DNA of 64,000 nt from Leuctra nigra (GCA_934045905.1 OW203762.1:22662345-22726344), one strand, 5' to 3'. Positions 12,401-23,749 are shown, counted from the stretch's first letter. Notes: a model not told the origin generated them from the letters alone. Numbers and translations: made by a program.

Positions 12401-15048
12401 TTCAATATAATTTGAAATTTTCAGCTTTATATCGTACTACGCAGTTTTGAAGAAACATTGGAAGTTTTCCGGACGCGCGCTATTTGAGATCCGTATAATC
12501 CATTTTTTGACAACCAAATTTGAACAGCTGTAACTTTTTTCCTACAATTCGCGAAAACAAGGAACATCACTGACCTCTGGTGGATCCTTTGGTACTTGAG
12601 ATAGGGTGCATAATGGAGGTTAAAAGGGGGTTATTTATATAAATAAATTATATTATATTTGCTTTAAGTTGTTTGTTATGGCTGAAAAAGTAAAATTGTA
12701 ACTTATTGTACATTTCAATTGTTTCTCCTTTTCCACTGCCCTATGAAAGCAAGAACTTCTAAATAAAAAAGTGCATCTAAAAAGTTTCCTGTCAGAAGTG
12801 GCTCCATCACTTATGCGAATAGGAATGTTTTTGAAACCTGCACATATTAAATTTTGGTATGTTTTCTAATAAGTATGTGTACCAATTTCAGAATCCTACA
12901 TAATAGTTTCGATATAGTGACTTCTCAATCAGGATGATTTTTTTTTGCGAAACCCGGTATATTAAGGATAGAAGCTATTATGTCTTACAATTTTATACTG
13001 ACTTACATCATCGTTCCTACAAACATTCAGTATCCTATCCCCCAATACTTTTCAAAACATTTGTTAGAAAATAATGTTATATATAATGAAATCGGTGATT
13101 GACCTGTGACGTTTCCAAATTTACGCATTAGAAAATTAAAATTATAATCCCCTATAATAATAATAGTCCCTTCCCTTTCAGTAAATTTTAATCACAGGCA
13201 GTAGGAACATCAATAATCTGGTTAGATATGCCTATAAAGTAACTGTTTGTAGATATACCTAATAATAATACATGTAAAATTAAATTAGACAAGATTTTAG
13301 AAAATTATTTTTTTTCTTTTAATATTTATCTAGATAATTTTTTTTTATCTTTATCTATTATCTAGATAATTTTTCAAAATATTATCTATTATCTTATCTA
13401 GATAAATTTTTGGCAGTTATCTATTATCTTTATCTAGATAAAAATAAAATTATCTAGTCACAACACTGTTTACCTCCGGTTTTTAGAAAATATTGGCACA
13501 AAGTCTTGAAAAACGAAATTGAAATATCAATTTGTATGGAAGGTAGATACAAGTTTCAACATAAAACTTCGTTTATCTCAGTTTCATTCGAATGTGACTT
13601 ATAGCGTTCTTTCCCTGGACCCTCCCTTCATTTTATTTATCCTTTTTGATAATTCTGTCGTTTATAGAATATAATGCACATTGCTTGACAGGTAACTGGC
13701 CATGGATGGCAGCACTGGGCTACACTCCGCGAGCAAGCAGCAAGAAGAAGGACACTCTGTACCTGTGCGGTGGCTCACTCATCACCCAGCAACACGTGCT
13801 CACCGCTGGTCATTGCGTACACAACAGAAATGATCTGTAAGTGACAATCTACAGCTGACATTCCTTGTCGAACCCTTCAGTGAATGATCTCATTGTCTGC
13901 TCTTTCAGTGTGTTGGTGAGACTTGGAGATTTAGACCTAGAGTCCGACGATGATGGAGCAAAGCCGATCAATGTGCGAATCTCCAAGAAGAAAGTTCACG
14001 AGAATTACAGCAGCACGACGTATATTAACGACATCGCGATCCTGACGCTTCAGACCAAAGTTCCATATTCCAGTAAGTTATGCAATACTTATGGAACAAG
14101 ATCAAGTGGTCGAATTGGAAGTCGGTTCTGGGGGGCTTGTGTATTGTTAAAAAATGCTCCAAGTTAATGGGGGGGGGGGGGGGGGCTGGAAAGAGGGTCA
14201 AATTGAATACATGGTTTGCTATGCATTTAAGCTCCTTAGGAGGGCCTCCAGCACCATGCGGGTCCGGGGCGCACAGCCCCAGAAAAAAATTAATTTCATA
14301 AATTAATTTGGTGCATTTCTACGCGATTTTCACGTCTAGAGGCTATTGACGAATTCTCTGGAAATTGTATTATTTTAATTAATTCTTTCATGGGTGGATG
14401 GTGAAGTGGACAAATTAGCCATGGGGGGATCGACCTATCAATATATTCCCCATGGTGGGATTCCATCCCCCCGCACCCCCCCAATTCGACCACTGACAAG
14501 ATCTAATCTAAATTAAAAAAATACATAACCCTTAATGAAAATTACTTCCATTACAGATTTGATTCACCCGATTTGCATTCCATTCACGCCAGAGACACGG
14601 TCAAGATCGTTGGTAGGTCGAGCGCCATTTGTCGCAGGCTGGGGCACTACTTCCTTCCGTAAGTGTTACTTACCGAGTACAATGATAATCGATAAGTTAC
14701 ACCTTTCCTCTTGATTGACGTTACGACACTCTTCTAGGAGGTCCTTCGAGTCCTAAACTCCAGGAGTTGCAAATCCCTGTGGTCGAAAACGCCGCGTGTC
14801 AGCGAGCATTTAGAACATTCACGAACACGAAGATCGACGACCGCATCATCTGCGCGGGCTATGCGCGGGGCGGTCAAGACGCGTGCCAAGGGGACTCCGG
14901 GGGCCCCCTCATGGACCCCGTGGGACCAACCACCTTCTACCAGGTCGGCGTGGTGTCGTTCGGGTTCAAGTGTGCAGAACCAGGCTATCCGGGAGTTTAC
15001 ACCCGAGTCACTTCCTTCCTTGACTGGATCCAGAAGAACACCCTGTAG
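9458..15048 (+). CDS. Clip-domain trypsin-like serine protease, copy 1
   Basis: Six coding exons: 9458-9539, 11082-11435, 13692-13836, 13909-14072, 14557-14658 and 14738-15048, giving 385 residues. Residues 1-19 are a signal peptide ([12 protein letters not shown]). A clip domain follows at about 36-91, with six cysteines ending GKDPEVCCP, then a Pro/Ser-rich linker. The activation site is R136 before IIGG. The catalytic triad is H186 (TAGHC), D235 (YINDIAIL) and S336 (GDSGGP). D330 at the S1 pocket predicts trypsin-like specificity. Family knowledge: clip proteases are secreted zymogens in Toll, prophenoloxidase or clotting cascades; the exact role here is unknown. The start is fixed by the signal peptide and by the paralogue. 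Introns at 11436-13691 and 14073-14556 each carry a hAT element that the paralogue lacks. A probable poly(A) signal, ATTAAA, is at 15505. Confidence 0.93.
10853..10920 (+). repeat. tRNA-SINE fragment in protease 1 intron 2
   Basis: A B-box-like segment (GGATTCGAGTTCCGGTTCGG) followed by GGATATTTTTCGCTTTACAC and CATCCCTTCC matches the body of the fuller SINE at 20848. The A-box half is missing. Confidence 0.5.
11698..13468. mobile_element. Non-autonomous hAT element, 1771 bp, with 8-bp TSD
   Basis: Terminal inverted repeats start CAGTGTTGTGAC and end GTCACAACACTG. The flanking 8-bp duplication TTTACCTC is exact (11690-11697 and 13469-13476). The subterminal regions are arrays of TTATCTAGATAA-type palindromes. 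There is no transposase ORF. It sits in intron 3 of protease 1 and contains another inverted-repeat element (11906-12957). Confidence 0.9.
11906..12957. mobile_element. Nested long inverted-repeat element
   Basis: Ends CCGGGTGGCGCAAAAAAATC and, inverted, GATTTTTTTTTGCGAAACCCGG, bounded by TA on both sides. A second inner inverted pair is visible: sequence around 12050-12140 (TTTGGTTGTCAAAAAATTGA) recurs inverted around 12450-12545. No coding capacity. Probably inserted into the hAT element that encloses it. Confidence 0.65.
14104..14495. mobile_element. hAT-type MITE, 392 bp, with 8-bp TSD
   Basis: Inverted ends AGTGGTCGAATTGG and CCAATTCGACCACT. The target duplication ACAAGATC is exact (14096-14103 and 14496-14503). 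It contains a run of about 17 G and the segment GGTCCGGGGCGCACAGCCC, which is also present, inverted, in the hAT element at 37403-38082. It lies in intron 5 of protease 1. Confidence 0.88.
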
Positions 15049-15510
15049 AACACCCAGATGAACACCCAGATGATCTGACATTCTGGGTGCGTGAACCAGG
15101 TGGAGCGAGTTAACTGGTTCCTGTCTGAACATCGCACTAATGATGCACTGATACATAAATATTGCTAGAGTGCACTTAGTTATATTTTATGTTGTTAGTA
15201 GGATGTTTAATACATGCTTCTTTTGCGTTGTTGCGTTCTTTTTTCAAATGTGAAGGTAGAAAAACTGTAACCTGAAATATCTCAGAAATGTTTTATGTGG
15301 CGCCTCAATTTTAAATCCTCGTAGTGGATGAGAACTGTTTGAGAAATCACTTTAGAATTTATAAGAGTATTTATATTTATTAATTACTAGGTACTAAAGA
15401 TGTTGATACAAGATATTTCTAAGTATTATATACGATATAGGTTATTACTATAGTGATAGGTACGTTTTGTATTGAGTATGATGACATTGTATTTCAACAA
15501 ATCTATTAAA
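15049..15510 (+). other. 3' UTR of clip protease 1
   Basis: The segment TATAGTGATAGGTACGTT...ATTTCAACAAATCTATTAAA (15450-15510) is matched after protease 2 at 23665-23724, so it belongs to the transcript. It ends with a poly(A)-type ATTAAA at 15505-15510, the homologue of AATAAA at 23719. Confidence 0.6.
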
Positions 15511-16111
15511 AATTGTGTTGATAACACAATCAACATTTCGTTTATTTAATTTCGTTCCCTCCCTGCAATGCCAATAACTTAGTTGAGATTGAGATGTTCA
15601 TACATACATTTGCAGTCAAAACAATTTGAAATATGACATAGTTTGGCCTGGTTTGGCTTTCAACCGAGTAATTTTATTTGGTTCTAGTGGAGCGGTCGCT
15701 CCACGCCAGCCAAGTCGTACGGCGCGCGCACACACTCATTTAAAAAGGCTGGAGCAAACCCACTTTTACTGTAAGCATCAAAGTGGCATTTTCGGCCTAC
15801 TGGATCTTAAAATTGGAAAATCTCACATTGTTGCGATATATCTTAATTTCGAGCTATGGCCCACCCTACAACATATACCAAATTTGGGAACAATAGGTTA
15901 CGCCCTTTGCGCGCTAGAGGACCGTGAAAACAGTGTTTTAGGGCGGTTTTCATAATAATAATAATCTCAGTAGTAGTAGTAGTAGTAGTCTCCTGGAATT
16001 TAAATCCGGTAAACAGGCCACAGCCTAAACGGCTGAACCGATTGATCCCACATTTTTACCACGTGTGCACTTTTGGCGTCTGATTTAACCTTCACCCCAT
16101 GAATTTTTTGT

Positions 16112-16805
16112 GCCGCCATTTTGAAACCGGAAGTGACGTCATATCTCGTCAACAGCTGGACTGATTGGAACGAAAATTGCGCCAAACGATCCAGACGGTC
16201 ATCTATATGCATGATCAGTAGCAAAAAACTAAACATTATGTTAAAGAAACCGGAAATGACGTAATGAAATTTGAAATACATCGATTGGCTTTTTGGCAAC
16301 AAAGGTTGATCCGATTATTTTGATATTTATGTAACGTATGTACTTTTGACGTCTAACGTGACTTGTTATAAAACCAACCGGAAGCCGCCATTTTGAAACC
16401 GGAAGTGACATCATATCTCAATAACGGCTAAATAGATTTCAACGAAACCAGCGCAATACAATTTAGACTGTCAACTTTATGTATTATCATCAATAATATT
16501 TGCAGTTTCCCATACCTAAACCGGAAATGACGTCACACATTTTAATAATCTTACAAATTTTTATTTTGATGCAATAAATATACTATTTGAGACAGCTTAT
16601 AAAATTGTAATCATGTTTCAAATATACTTCAAGGGGTCAGAGATTTCAGCAGCCATTTTTAAACCGGAAGTAACGTCATATCTCAAAAACTGGTAGACAA
16701 ATCGGTATGAAACTAGCGCCAAACGATTCGGAAGGATATCTCTATGGAATATGAACAGTACAAATAGAATTTTCCTATTTATGAGACCGGAAATGACGTC
16801 ATTCA
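16112..16805. repeat. Tandem repeat (about 270 bp x 3) with composite ETS/CRE-like sites
   Basis: Three degenerate units begin with GCCATTTTGAAACCGGAAGT or close variants at about 16112, 16385 and 16651. Each has two copies of the core CCGGAARTGACGTCA, at 16127, 16250, 16399, 16521, 16664 and 16787, alternating GGAAGTG and GGAAATG forms. Spacing alternates about 122 and 146 bp. A diverged unit recurs near 18035. Any regulatory role is inference. Confidence 0.75.
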
Positions 16806-16809
16806 AATG

Positions 16810-16850
16810 TACTAGGAAAACGCTCAGTGTAACGCGTTGATGAGCGAGCA
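16810..16850. repeat. Dispersed 40-bp repeat, copy 1
   Basis: A block containing AAAACGCTCAGTGTAACGCG and TTGATGAGCGAGCAC recurs at 45858-45898 and inverted at 59064-59104. Function unknown; probably part of a mobile element. Confidence 0.6.
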
Positions 16851-17329
16851 CTGGTATACGTACGTGTAAATTCTTCAACAGGTATTCCGTACCAAACGCA
16901 CAGAAACATATATACATCCACATTGAATAGGTCATTTAAGAAAGTCAGTGCGCATGATTAAAAAACTGACAGGTCCACAGCCGTCTAGTGTGTAGTGTCT
17001 ATTTGGTGTGTATGTTAAAAATGAACGTGTTTTCGAGAATGCTGTGGGTGGAGTGACGTCACGACACCAAAAATAGGGATCTGCGCATGCGTTAACAACT
17101 TCTGTGCCACAAAAGTTCTGCACATGTGCAGAGTCACTTTTTCATCTCAAAAGTGACACTGCGCACGAGCAGAACCACTGTGGCACAGAAGTTGTTCAAG
17201 AAATTGCACCGTGTAAATGGGGCTTTAAATGGCCTATTGAAATATTGAAATATTGAAACTTTAGAACAGCAATCTATACACTTTGTTTCCTACATAAAGC
17301 AAATCAGATCCATTTGGCAGTGGAAACAT

Positions 17330-17940
17330 TCATTTGATATGTCATTTCTGACAGTTATCAAAAATGTCAATAAGTGCATTGTGTTCTTGACTGATTGGGC
17401 TGAAAATTTGTAAAATAAGAGATAATGTTGGTCTTAATGATCATGCAAAATATGAGTTTAATCAGATTTACAGAAGACTATTTGTTTGGTCAAACGGTCG
17501 TGTATAGCTACAGGCAATTACAAATTAAGCATACAAATGTCAGTAAAATGTATATTACTCTTAAAGTTCATTAAAGGTTTGTCAAAATACACTTATAATG
17601 CTGGTGCCAATGGCATTGCAAAATTTGGTGATGATCGGTCAACCAATTCCAGTTTTATTGGCACACAGAGTTGACGTTTCTTTCATATTGCCAAGCCAAG
17701 TACTTACTACTAACTACAAATCAAGTTTCCGATGAAATTAATGGATCGATTTTGCTGAAAATCATTAGGTTTCTGCAGTGGATAGTAATGAATCTTTTGT
17801 GAAAAATATTGGCCAGATCCATGACTTCGTTTAAAATGTAATGCGAAATACACAGACAGACAGATAAAAAAAAAAACAGAGATTCGAGCCATAAGTTTCA
17901 AGTGGAGTCGCTCGCTACGCTCGCTTGATAAATTATTATA
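17330..17940 (+). repeat. Dispersed repeat, related to 57000-57460 (inverted)
   Basis: Shares segments such as GGCTGAAAATTTGTAAAATA and AAAAATGTCAATAAGTG with 57300-57430 on the opposite strand. It ends with the low-complexity block GGAGTCGCTCGCTACGCTCG, which also appears inverted at 57030. More distant relatives lie near 33800, 47860-48010 and 48880-48980. No coding potential. Confidence 0.6.
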
Positions 17941-18268
17941 ATTCCCTCCTATACAATAAATACATATTCAGAAAGCTTAAAATGATACACATCATTTATA
18001 GAAATAAATTCTATGTGGCATTGCAGAAAGTTCAGCAGCCATTTTGAAAACCGAAGTGTTTCCATATCTCGGAACTGGGTTGACTGATTGGAATGAAACC
18101 TTTGCTATTCTTCGTGAAAGATCATTTAAAGCAATTATTTAGGACCATACGCTGCTATTCATTAGTGGTAACGAAATTGTAAAGGGTGATGATTTTTTAA
18201 AAGAATTTAGTAATTGTTCATTTCATATGTGTCACAAGTTGTTAGAATAAACTAAAAAAAGGAGTGAT

Positions 18269-18673
18269 ATCCCCATAAAAAACACTTCGTGTAAAAATAC
18301 CAGCCAAGTCTCTTCTACTAAAAAAAAATATATGAAATCTAAAAATTCTGCACTGAAAAGTAATAATATCAAAAAATTTGCCAAGTCAAAACTTTATTTG
18401 AAAATCAAAAAATACTTGGCGCATCGATTTTTTAGGGCATTTTAGGTATACTATATGTTTGTATATTTTATGTATATTTTAAATCTGGCCTATACTTCTA
18501 AGCTATTAATATACACGATGCGCCAAGTATTTTTTGATTTTCAAATAAAGTTTTGACTTGGCAAATTTTTTGATATTATTACTTTTCAGTGCAGAATTTT
18601 TAGATTTCATATATTTTTTTTTAGTAGAAGAGACTTGGCTGGTATTTTTACACGAAGTGTTTTTTATGGGGAT
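18269..18673. mobile_element. Long perfect-looking foldback element
   Basis: Two arms of about 158 bp (18269-18426 and 18516-18673) are near-exact reverse complements around a 90-bp loop. The outer ends are ATCCCCATAAAAAACACTTC and its inverse. A solo copy of the outer end is at 26778-26827 (GAGACTTGGCTGGTATTTTT), so this is a mobile family. The ORF in the arm is a by-product. Confidence 0.85.
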
Positions 18674-18794
18674 CGGTTTTATTGGAAACACTATACGTAA
18701 CGATAAAGGAAATGATTAGTGCCGGTTCTTGTCGATTACCAACATCTTATTTTGAGAAACTGGGTTTGATAAAAATATCCAGTACAGTCAGGAT

Positions 18795-18900
18795 GATAAA
18801 AAGGGATGTTCGAAGTGAAATACTCGACCTGGGCTTGAGCCTGGGACCTCTCACTGCCCGGGCGAGAGCTCTACCAACTGAGCTAGCCGGCCAGACGGGC
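18795..18900 (-). repeat. tRNA-derived SINE
   Basis: Read on the minus strand it has an A box (TAGCTCAGTTGG), GTAGAGCTCTCGCCCGGGC and a B-box-like block, followed by a tail matching the SINE at 20848. Internal RNA polymerase III promoter elements are thus recognisable. It is not a functional tRNA because the acceptor stem and T-arm spacing do not fit. Confidence 0.7.
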
Positions 18901-19374
18901 ATCAGACACAACGCACTGATGTGGGCTAGATCTCCGAGGAGAATGGAATGAAGCCTGAGCACATACTTCATGTTGATGAATTGCCACGCATGTTGTGAAA
19001 CATCACGGGTATGAAACGCTATGGCTCTCGACACTGATTATAATACAGGGAATAGAGCTTGCGTCCTGCTGAGCTCCCGACACCAGATGAAGGTCACGCG
19101 GCAGTGGACCTCCACTGGTGGGGGGGGGGGGGGGGGGGGTGTGCTCTCCTTTCCGACCAAGGACTTCGCGACTAATACGTAATGTAGATAAAAAATAATC
19201 AGTAATTTAAGTTTTGTTTTTCGTTGACTTTGAGTTTAAAAAATGTAAAAAAAATATTATTCGCCCGGACTCCCTGAGAGTCCCTCACCCACAGCCCCCC
19301 CCCCCCCCCCCCCCCCCCCCCACTGGATTGATTACAAAATGTCGCCTCAGCTCTTGGCACAAATCTGTGGACGC

Positions 19375-19446
19375 CTGTGGTCGGTGGTCAGATAAATGCA
19401 GCAGAGTGTTGGAGATAAAAGTGCAGCATTCCACCGGAGTACACCG
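19375..19446 (+). other. Probable 5'-UTR exon of clip protease 2
   Basis: Homologous to the block at 6840-6928 (GGTCAGATAAATGCAGC shared), and it ends at GTAAGT (19447), as in protease 1. Spliced to 19831 it would give the protease 2 leader. The 5' limit is not determined. Confidence 0.55.
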
Positions 19447-19846
19447 GTAAGTGTCCACTCATTTATATTTTACATTTACATATACATTTTATTACGTTCA
19501 GAACATCATACTTATTGGTCTTAGGTATAGTTGTTCCCAAGACATCCAACCTGGCACCTGCACCAACCTTCAAACATACGTATAGATTAACAATATCCCA
19601 ATAAAATACACTCTGTGTAAAGTTACCAGTATCTTAAACAAAAATTATAAATCCCGTTTTTTAGAATGGAAATCTTAAAATTCCGTACCGGAAAGATCAA
19701 TGATATCCAGTAATCGATCGATCAAGTCATAATATCTTGCAATTTCTCCCGCATTGAACGTTTCTGTTCCTACTGTCATATTTATCTAACTAACGCCTCC
19801 AGAAACTAATCAAAATGTTTCGTCCATCAGATCTGACATTGGCACC

Positions 19847-22800
19847 ATGATGATGTGGACAAGTGTCTTACTCTGCATTGCCGCCTTCAGTGCGGTGCAA
19901 GCAGAAACAATGCGCGACAAGAGACAAGGTAAGACATTTCAATACGTTCAGGGGCCCTATTCTAGAACTTTTAAATTCCCAATTCCACTAGAATTCAATT
20001 CCATACAATGTTAATCCTTTTAGCCATGACCGAATTCCATTAGAATGGAATAGGAAAGTCGTTCTAGAATAGACCTCCAGAACATCACTTATTGGTCTTA
20101 GGTATTGTTGTTCCCAAGACATTCGAACGCTTCATTACAATTTCTTCAGGCAGCATGGAATTACCCAATCATTGTGTTCATTGCGTTTATCATTGATTAC
20201 ATTTTGTAAGACACAGACAATTTTGTAACATAATTTTGTATGTAGGTATCTTCCGGAAAATAGTGGTCAAAGTGGATAAATTAGAGTTCAAAATATGCAC
20301 GAACTGGTAAAAAGTCATGAGTGACCATCGAATTTTAATAATAAATCATTGTTGATAACAATGATTTGTTGAAGTAAATAGTTGCCTTCAAAAAAGAAGG
20401 CAAAACCTGTAATATAATATTATAATGTTACGAACTATGTAAAGAGACTAGACCTACACTTCCCCCGCCCCACCACACGGGGGAAGTGTAGGTCTAGTCT
20501 ATTTAGTTATGTATAAAAAATAAAAGATATCAGAGTGACTTTTAAAAGCCATTTTGATAAATTGAAAAAATCGGGAGAGAAGAACCAACCGCCTTGTAGG
20601 TACATACCACCTTGAGATCAGTGGTACATACACGCAATAGTTGTAATTATTACAATCACATGCACTGGATAAGTGACCACAATCTGTCTGTATGGCACTG
20701 ATATCTTCCTATATCACAGGAAGTGGGTAGGTACACACAATATGTTTTATTGCGACAATCAGTCAGTACTCGGTCTGGACTTTCAGACTCAGAGAGGTCA
20801 CAGCTAATACTTATAAAGATAAGCAGTCTGAGAATGTAGGTTTCTGTGGACCGGGTAGCTCATTTGGTAGAGCTCTCGCCCTCAAGTGAGAGGTCCCGGG
20901 TTCGAGCTCCGGTTCGGTCTGATATTTTTCACAACGCACATCCCTTCCGATAAGAAGTTCTTCCGATGTTTTTGACATTTGCTGTCCAGAAATAAAACGA
21001 AATCATTTTTAAATTATATAAAATATTTGGCACATCGTGATAAAAATATGACATAAAATTATGTGTTCCCCATTCATACCTACCTACTTATTAAAAAAAA
21101 AAAGTTTACAAGTTTTCAACCTTCAAGTTTTATAACTCTGTTTTATAACATTTTAACTAAGATCTCAATTCAGTACCTATATTAATTATAGATTTTGGAT
21201 TATTTAATGTTGAAATATTGAGCAAAAAATCTCTTAGGACAATCATAATCTCGCTGGGCTCCCTGGGTCCTCCCCAGGAAGTCAAGTACATGTTTATAAC
21301 TTTATTTAAGAAATCAGTTCCTTTCAATGTGAACACTCTTATCAATGCATAGTTTGCATGAAATCCCTCATTGTTGACATCTTGATGACACTATTTAGAA
21401 TAGTTGATTGGCAATATTTTGATAGTTTTAATGGTTACCTTCCTGGACAACTGCACTTACTTACTTCGGAGAAATCTTTAATAAAGAGGAATCACTCACT
21501 TTACAAAAATAAATCGATTTACAGCTCAAGTTAGAAGAAGTTAAATCTGATCTGTCAATGTGCCAACATAATGTCCGTTCTCAAAGAAAATTAAATTTTT
21601 TGCACAAGTTCGTGCAAGCTATGAATAATTACGTACAATAAAAAAGTTATTCAATCTTGTTGCTAAGAATCCCCCTATGTTTCAGCTGCAGTGAACTCTG
21701 TAGATGTAGACCGACCATGTTCCAATCCAAACAATGAATCTGGCACATGCATCAACATCCGGCAATGTGCCGAACTGATGGCAATCCTCCAGAACCAGCG
21801 CACTCAGCCCGGAAAAGCTCAGTTCCTGAGGGACTCGCTGTGTGGCTATCAGGGAAAGGACCCGGAGGTATGCTGTCCTACTCGCGTCTCAACAAACTCT
21901 CCCGTCGTCGTGCCTATAACTGCCTCATCCGCCCGATCCAGTCTCAAAGTTACGACTCTGCCAGTGCCTCCGGACCAGTGTGGATACTCCACTGCAGCTC
22001 CACGATTCATCTATGATGGCAGGATCGTTGGGGGCAAGCCTGCTGCTCTAGGTAAAATATACCTTAGTCACATAAAATCATTCAAATTGGAATCAAATGA
22101 AACTTGAATTATCCAGAGATTCATTTCAATAATTATACTCTAGCATTCGATTGATAGAGCACATCAACAATTATGTTGTAAATCAAAATGTGTACTAAAT
22201 TTTACAAACTGGGAAGCAATTGATGCAGTGTTATTTGCGTATCCATAACGCAAATGTAGTTATTTACCAAGTTGCAGTTAAATGCGTTTAGTTTGTTTTC
22301 AAACATGGAAGCAAGACACTTTCCCAGTCACTTTCTCTAATGGAATTAATTATTAGTGAATGACTATGAGCTTGCTTGAACAGGTAACTGGCCATGGCTG
22401 GCAGCACTTGGCTACACTCCGAGAGCAAGCAGCGTGAATAAGGACACTCTGTACCTGTGCGGTGGCTCACTCATCACCCAGCAACACGTCCTCACCGCTG
22501 GTCATTGCGTACACAACAGAAAAGATCTGTGAGTGACACGTCTACAACCAACATTCCTTGTCGAACCCTTCAGTGAATGATCTCATTGTCTGCTCTTTCA
22601 GTGTCTTGGTGAGACTTGGAGATTTAGACTTACAGTCCGACGATGATGGAGCAAAGCCGATCAATGTGCGAATCTCCAAGAAGAAAGTCCACGAGAATTA
22701 CAGCAGCAAGACGTATATTAACGACATCGCGATTTTGACGCTTCAGACCAAAGTTCCATATTCCAGTAAATACATATCTTAACACCACTTCGAGAGAAAT

Positions 22801-23353
22801 GTTACAAACACAAATAAAAAATAGTACTTAATTAAGAGTAAGTAAAAGAAAAGTATTTCTATTTCAGATGCAATTCATCCGATTTGTCTTCCATTCACAC
22901 AGGAGATAAGTTCAAGATCATTGGTAGGACGATCACCTTTCATTGCAGGATGGGGTTCTACTTCCTTCAGTAAGTGTTCTCATTTTGTGCAACAAATTAC
23001 AACATCTCATTGTTTGACTAACATTACCGACTCTTTTCGTAGGAGGTGCTGCGAGCTCCAAACTTCTCGAGTTGCAAATCCCGGTTGTTGAAAACTCAGA
23101 TTGTCAGCGAGCATATAGAACGTTCACAAACACAATTATTGACGACAAAATCATCTGCGCGGGGTATGCTCGGGGCGGTAAAGATTCCTGCCAAGGAGAT
23201 TCCGGTGGACCTCTCATGGATCCTGTGGGACCAACTACCTTCTACCTTGTCGGTGTCGTTTCCTTTGGATTCAAATGTGCAGAACCAGGTTACCCGGGAG
23301 TTTACACCCGAATCACTTCGTTCCTCGACTGGATCCAAATGAATACTGTCTAG
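19847..23353 (+). CDS. Clip-domain trypsin-like serine protease, copy 2
   Basis: Tandem paralogue of the protease at 9458. Coding exons: 19847-19928, 21686-22051, 22384-22528, 22602-22765, 22868-22969 and 23043-23353, giving 389 residues with the same intron phases. It has the same signal peptide type, a six-cysteine clip domain (RPCSNPN through DPEVCCP), an activation site Arg before IVGGKPA, and an intact triad in TAGHC, NDIAIL and GDSGGP. An Asp six residues before the serine predicts trypsin-like cleavage. The exon 3 acceptor is ambiguous between TTCAG (21685) and CTGCAG (21691), which differ by two residues. Its introns are short and lack the hAT insertions of copy 1. Exons 4-5 are almost identical to copy 1 whereas exons 3 and 7 have diverged. 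Poly(A) signal AATAAA at 23719. Likely extracellular; the cascade is unknown. Confidence 0.93.
19951..20077. repeat. Foldback MITE in protease 2 intron 2
   Basis: Begins GGGGCCCTATTCTAGAAC and ends with the inverse, GTTCTAGAATAGACCTCC, with internal inverted AATTCCATTAGAATGGAAT. Short, non-coding. Confidence 0.55.
20445..20500. repeat. Perfect 22-bp hairpin
   Basis: AGACTAGACCTACACTTCCC and its exact inverse lie 12 bp apart in protease 2 intron 2. This is either a minimal foldback element or a structured RNA in the intron; nothing distinguishes the two here. Confidence 0.6.
20848..20960 (+). repeat. tRNA-derived SINE (best copy)
   Basis: A box TAGCTCATTTGG at 20856 and B-box-like GGTTCGAGCTCC at 20899 are 43 bp apart, followed by GGTTCGGTCTGATATTTTTC and CACATCCCTTCC. 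Fragments occur at 10853, 18795 and 54500. It lies in intron 2 of protease 2. Confidence 0.75.
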
Positions 23354-23749
23354 AGCTAAAATAATTTGACATTGAAGAAAATTTAATCCTTGAATGAGAA
23401 GGACTCTTTAAGAAAAAACTTCAGATTTAATAAGAGTACTCATGTTTATTAATTATTACTAAAGATGTTGATACAAGAGATTTCTAAGTATTTTACAATA
23501 GGTATATAGTTTACCTGGTATCATAATTTATTTTCTATGCTGAACATGTTATAGCTTCTTGTAGAATACAGCTCGAAGCACTTTGAAAATTGCATTGCCA
23601 CTCTTGTTTCCTTTCTCTATGCACAATATCACAGCAGAAATGAATTGAAGAGAAAAGCATAGTTACTATAGTGATAGGTACGTTATGTATTGAGCATGAC
23701 ATGTATTTCAACAAATCTAATAAACACTCGACTCCCGAGGATGGACTGG

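Larger units (their letters stand above)
15511..19370. other. Intergenic spacer between the two proteases, repeat-rich
   Basis: No gene is supported. The spacer holds a dispersed repeat at 15685-15800 also present near 56845-56960, an (AGT)n microsatellite at 15970-15988, the ETS/CRE repeat array, a dispersed repeat at 17330-17940, a long foldback at 18269-18673, a SINE at 18795-18900, and long G and C tracts near 19122 and 19297. Confidence 0.6.

Noticed and set aside
15626..15955. 109-codon plus-strand ORF
   Set aside because: Lies in a dispersed repeat shared with 56845-56960 and has no protein-family character.
16112..16805. CRISPR-like regularly spaced repeats
   Set aside because: Spacing over 120 bp, degenerate units and a eukaryotic context; no cas genes. 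It is a tandem satellite-like repeat.
16000..16935. Minus-strand ORFs of about 100 codons over the ETS/CRE array
   Set aside because: Created by tandem repeat units; the similar peptides reflect DNA repetition, not a protein family.
18506..18691. Lys/Ser-rich ORF on the minus strand
   Set aside because: Entirely within an arm of the foldback element.
20848..20925. Functional tRNA gene
   Set aside because: Pol III boxes are present but the acceptor stem does not pair and the same unit recurs with a common non-tRNA tail, so it is a SINE.
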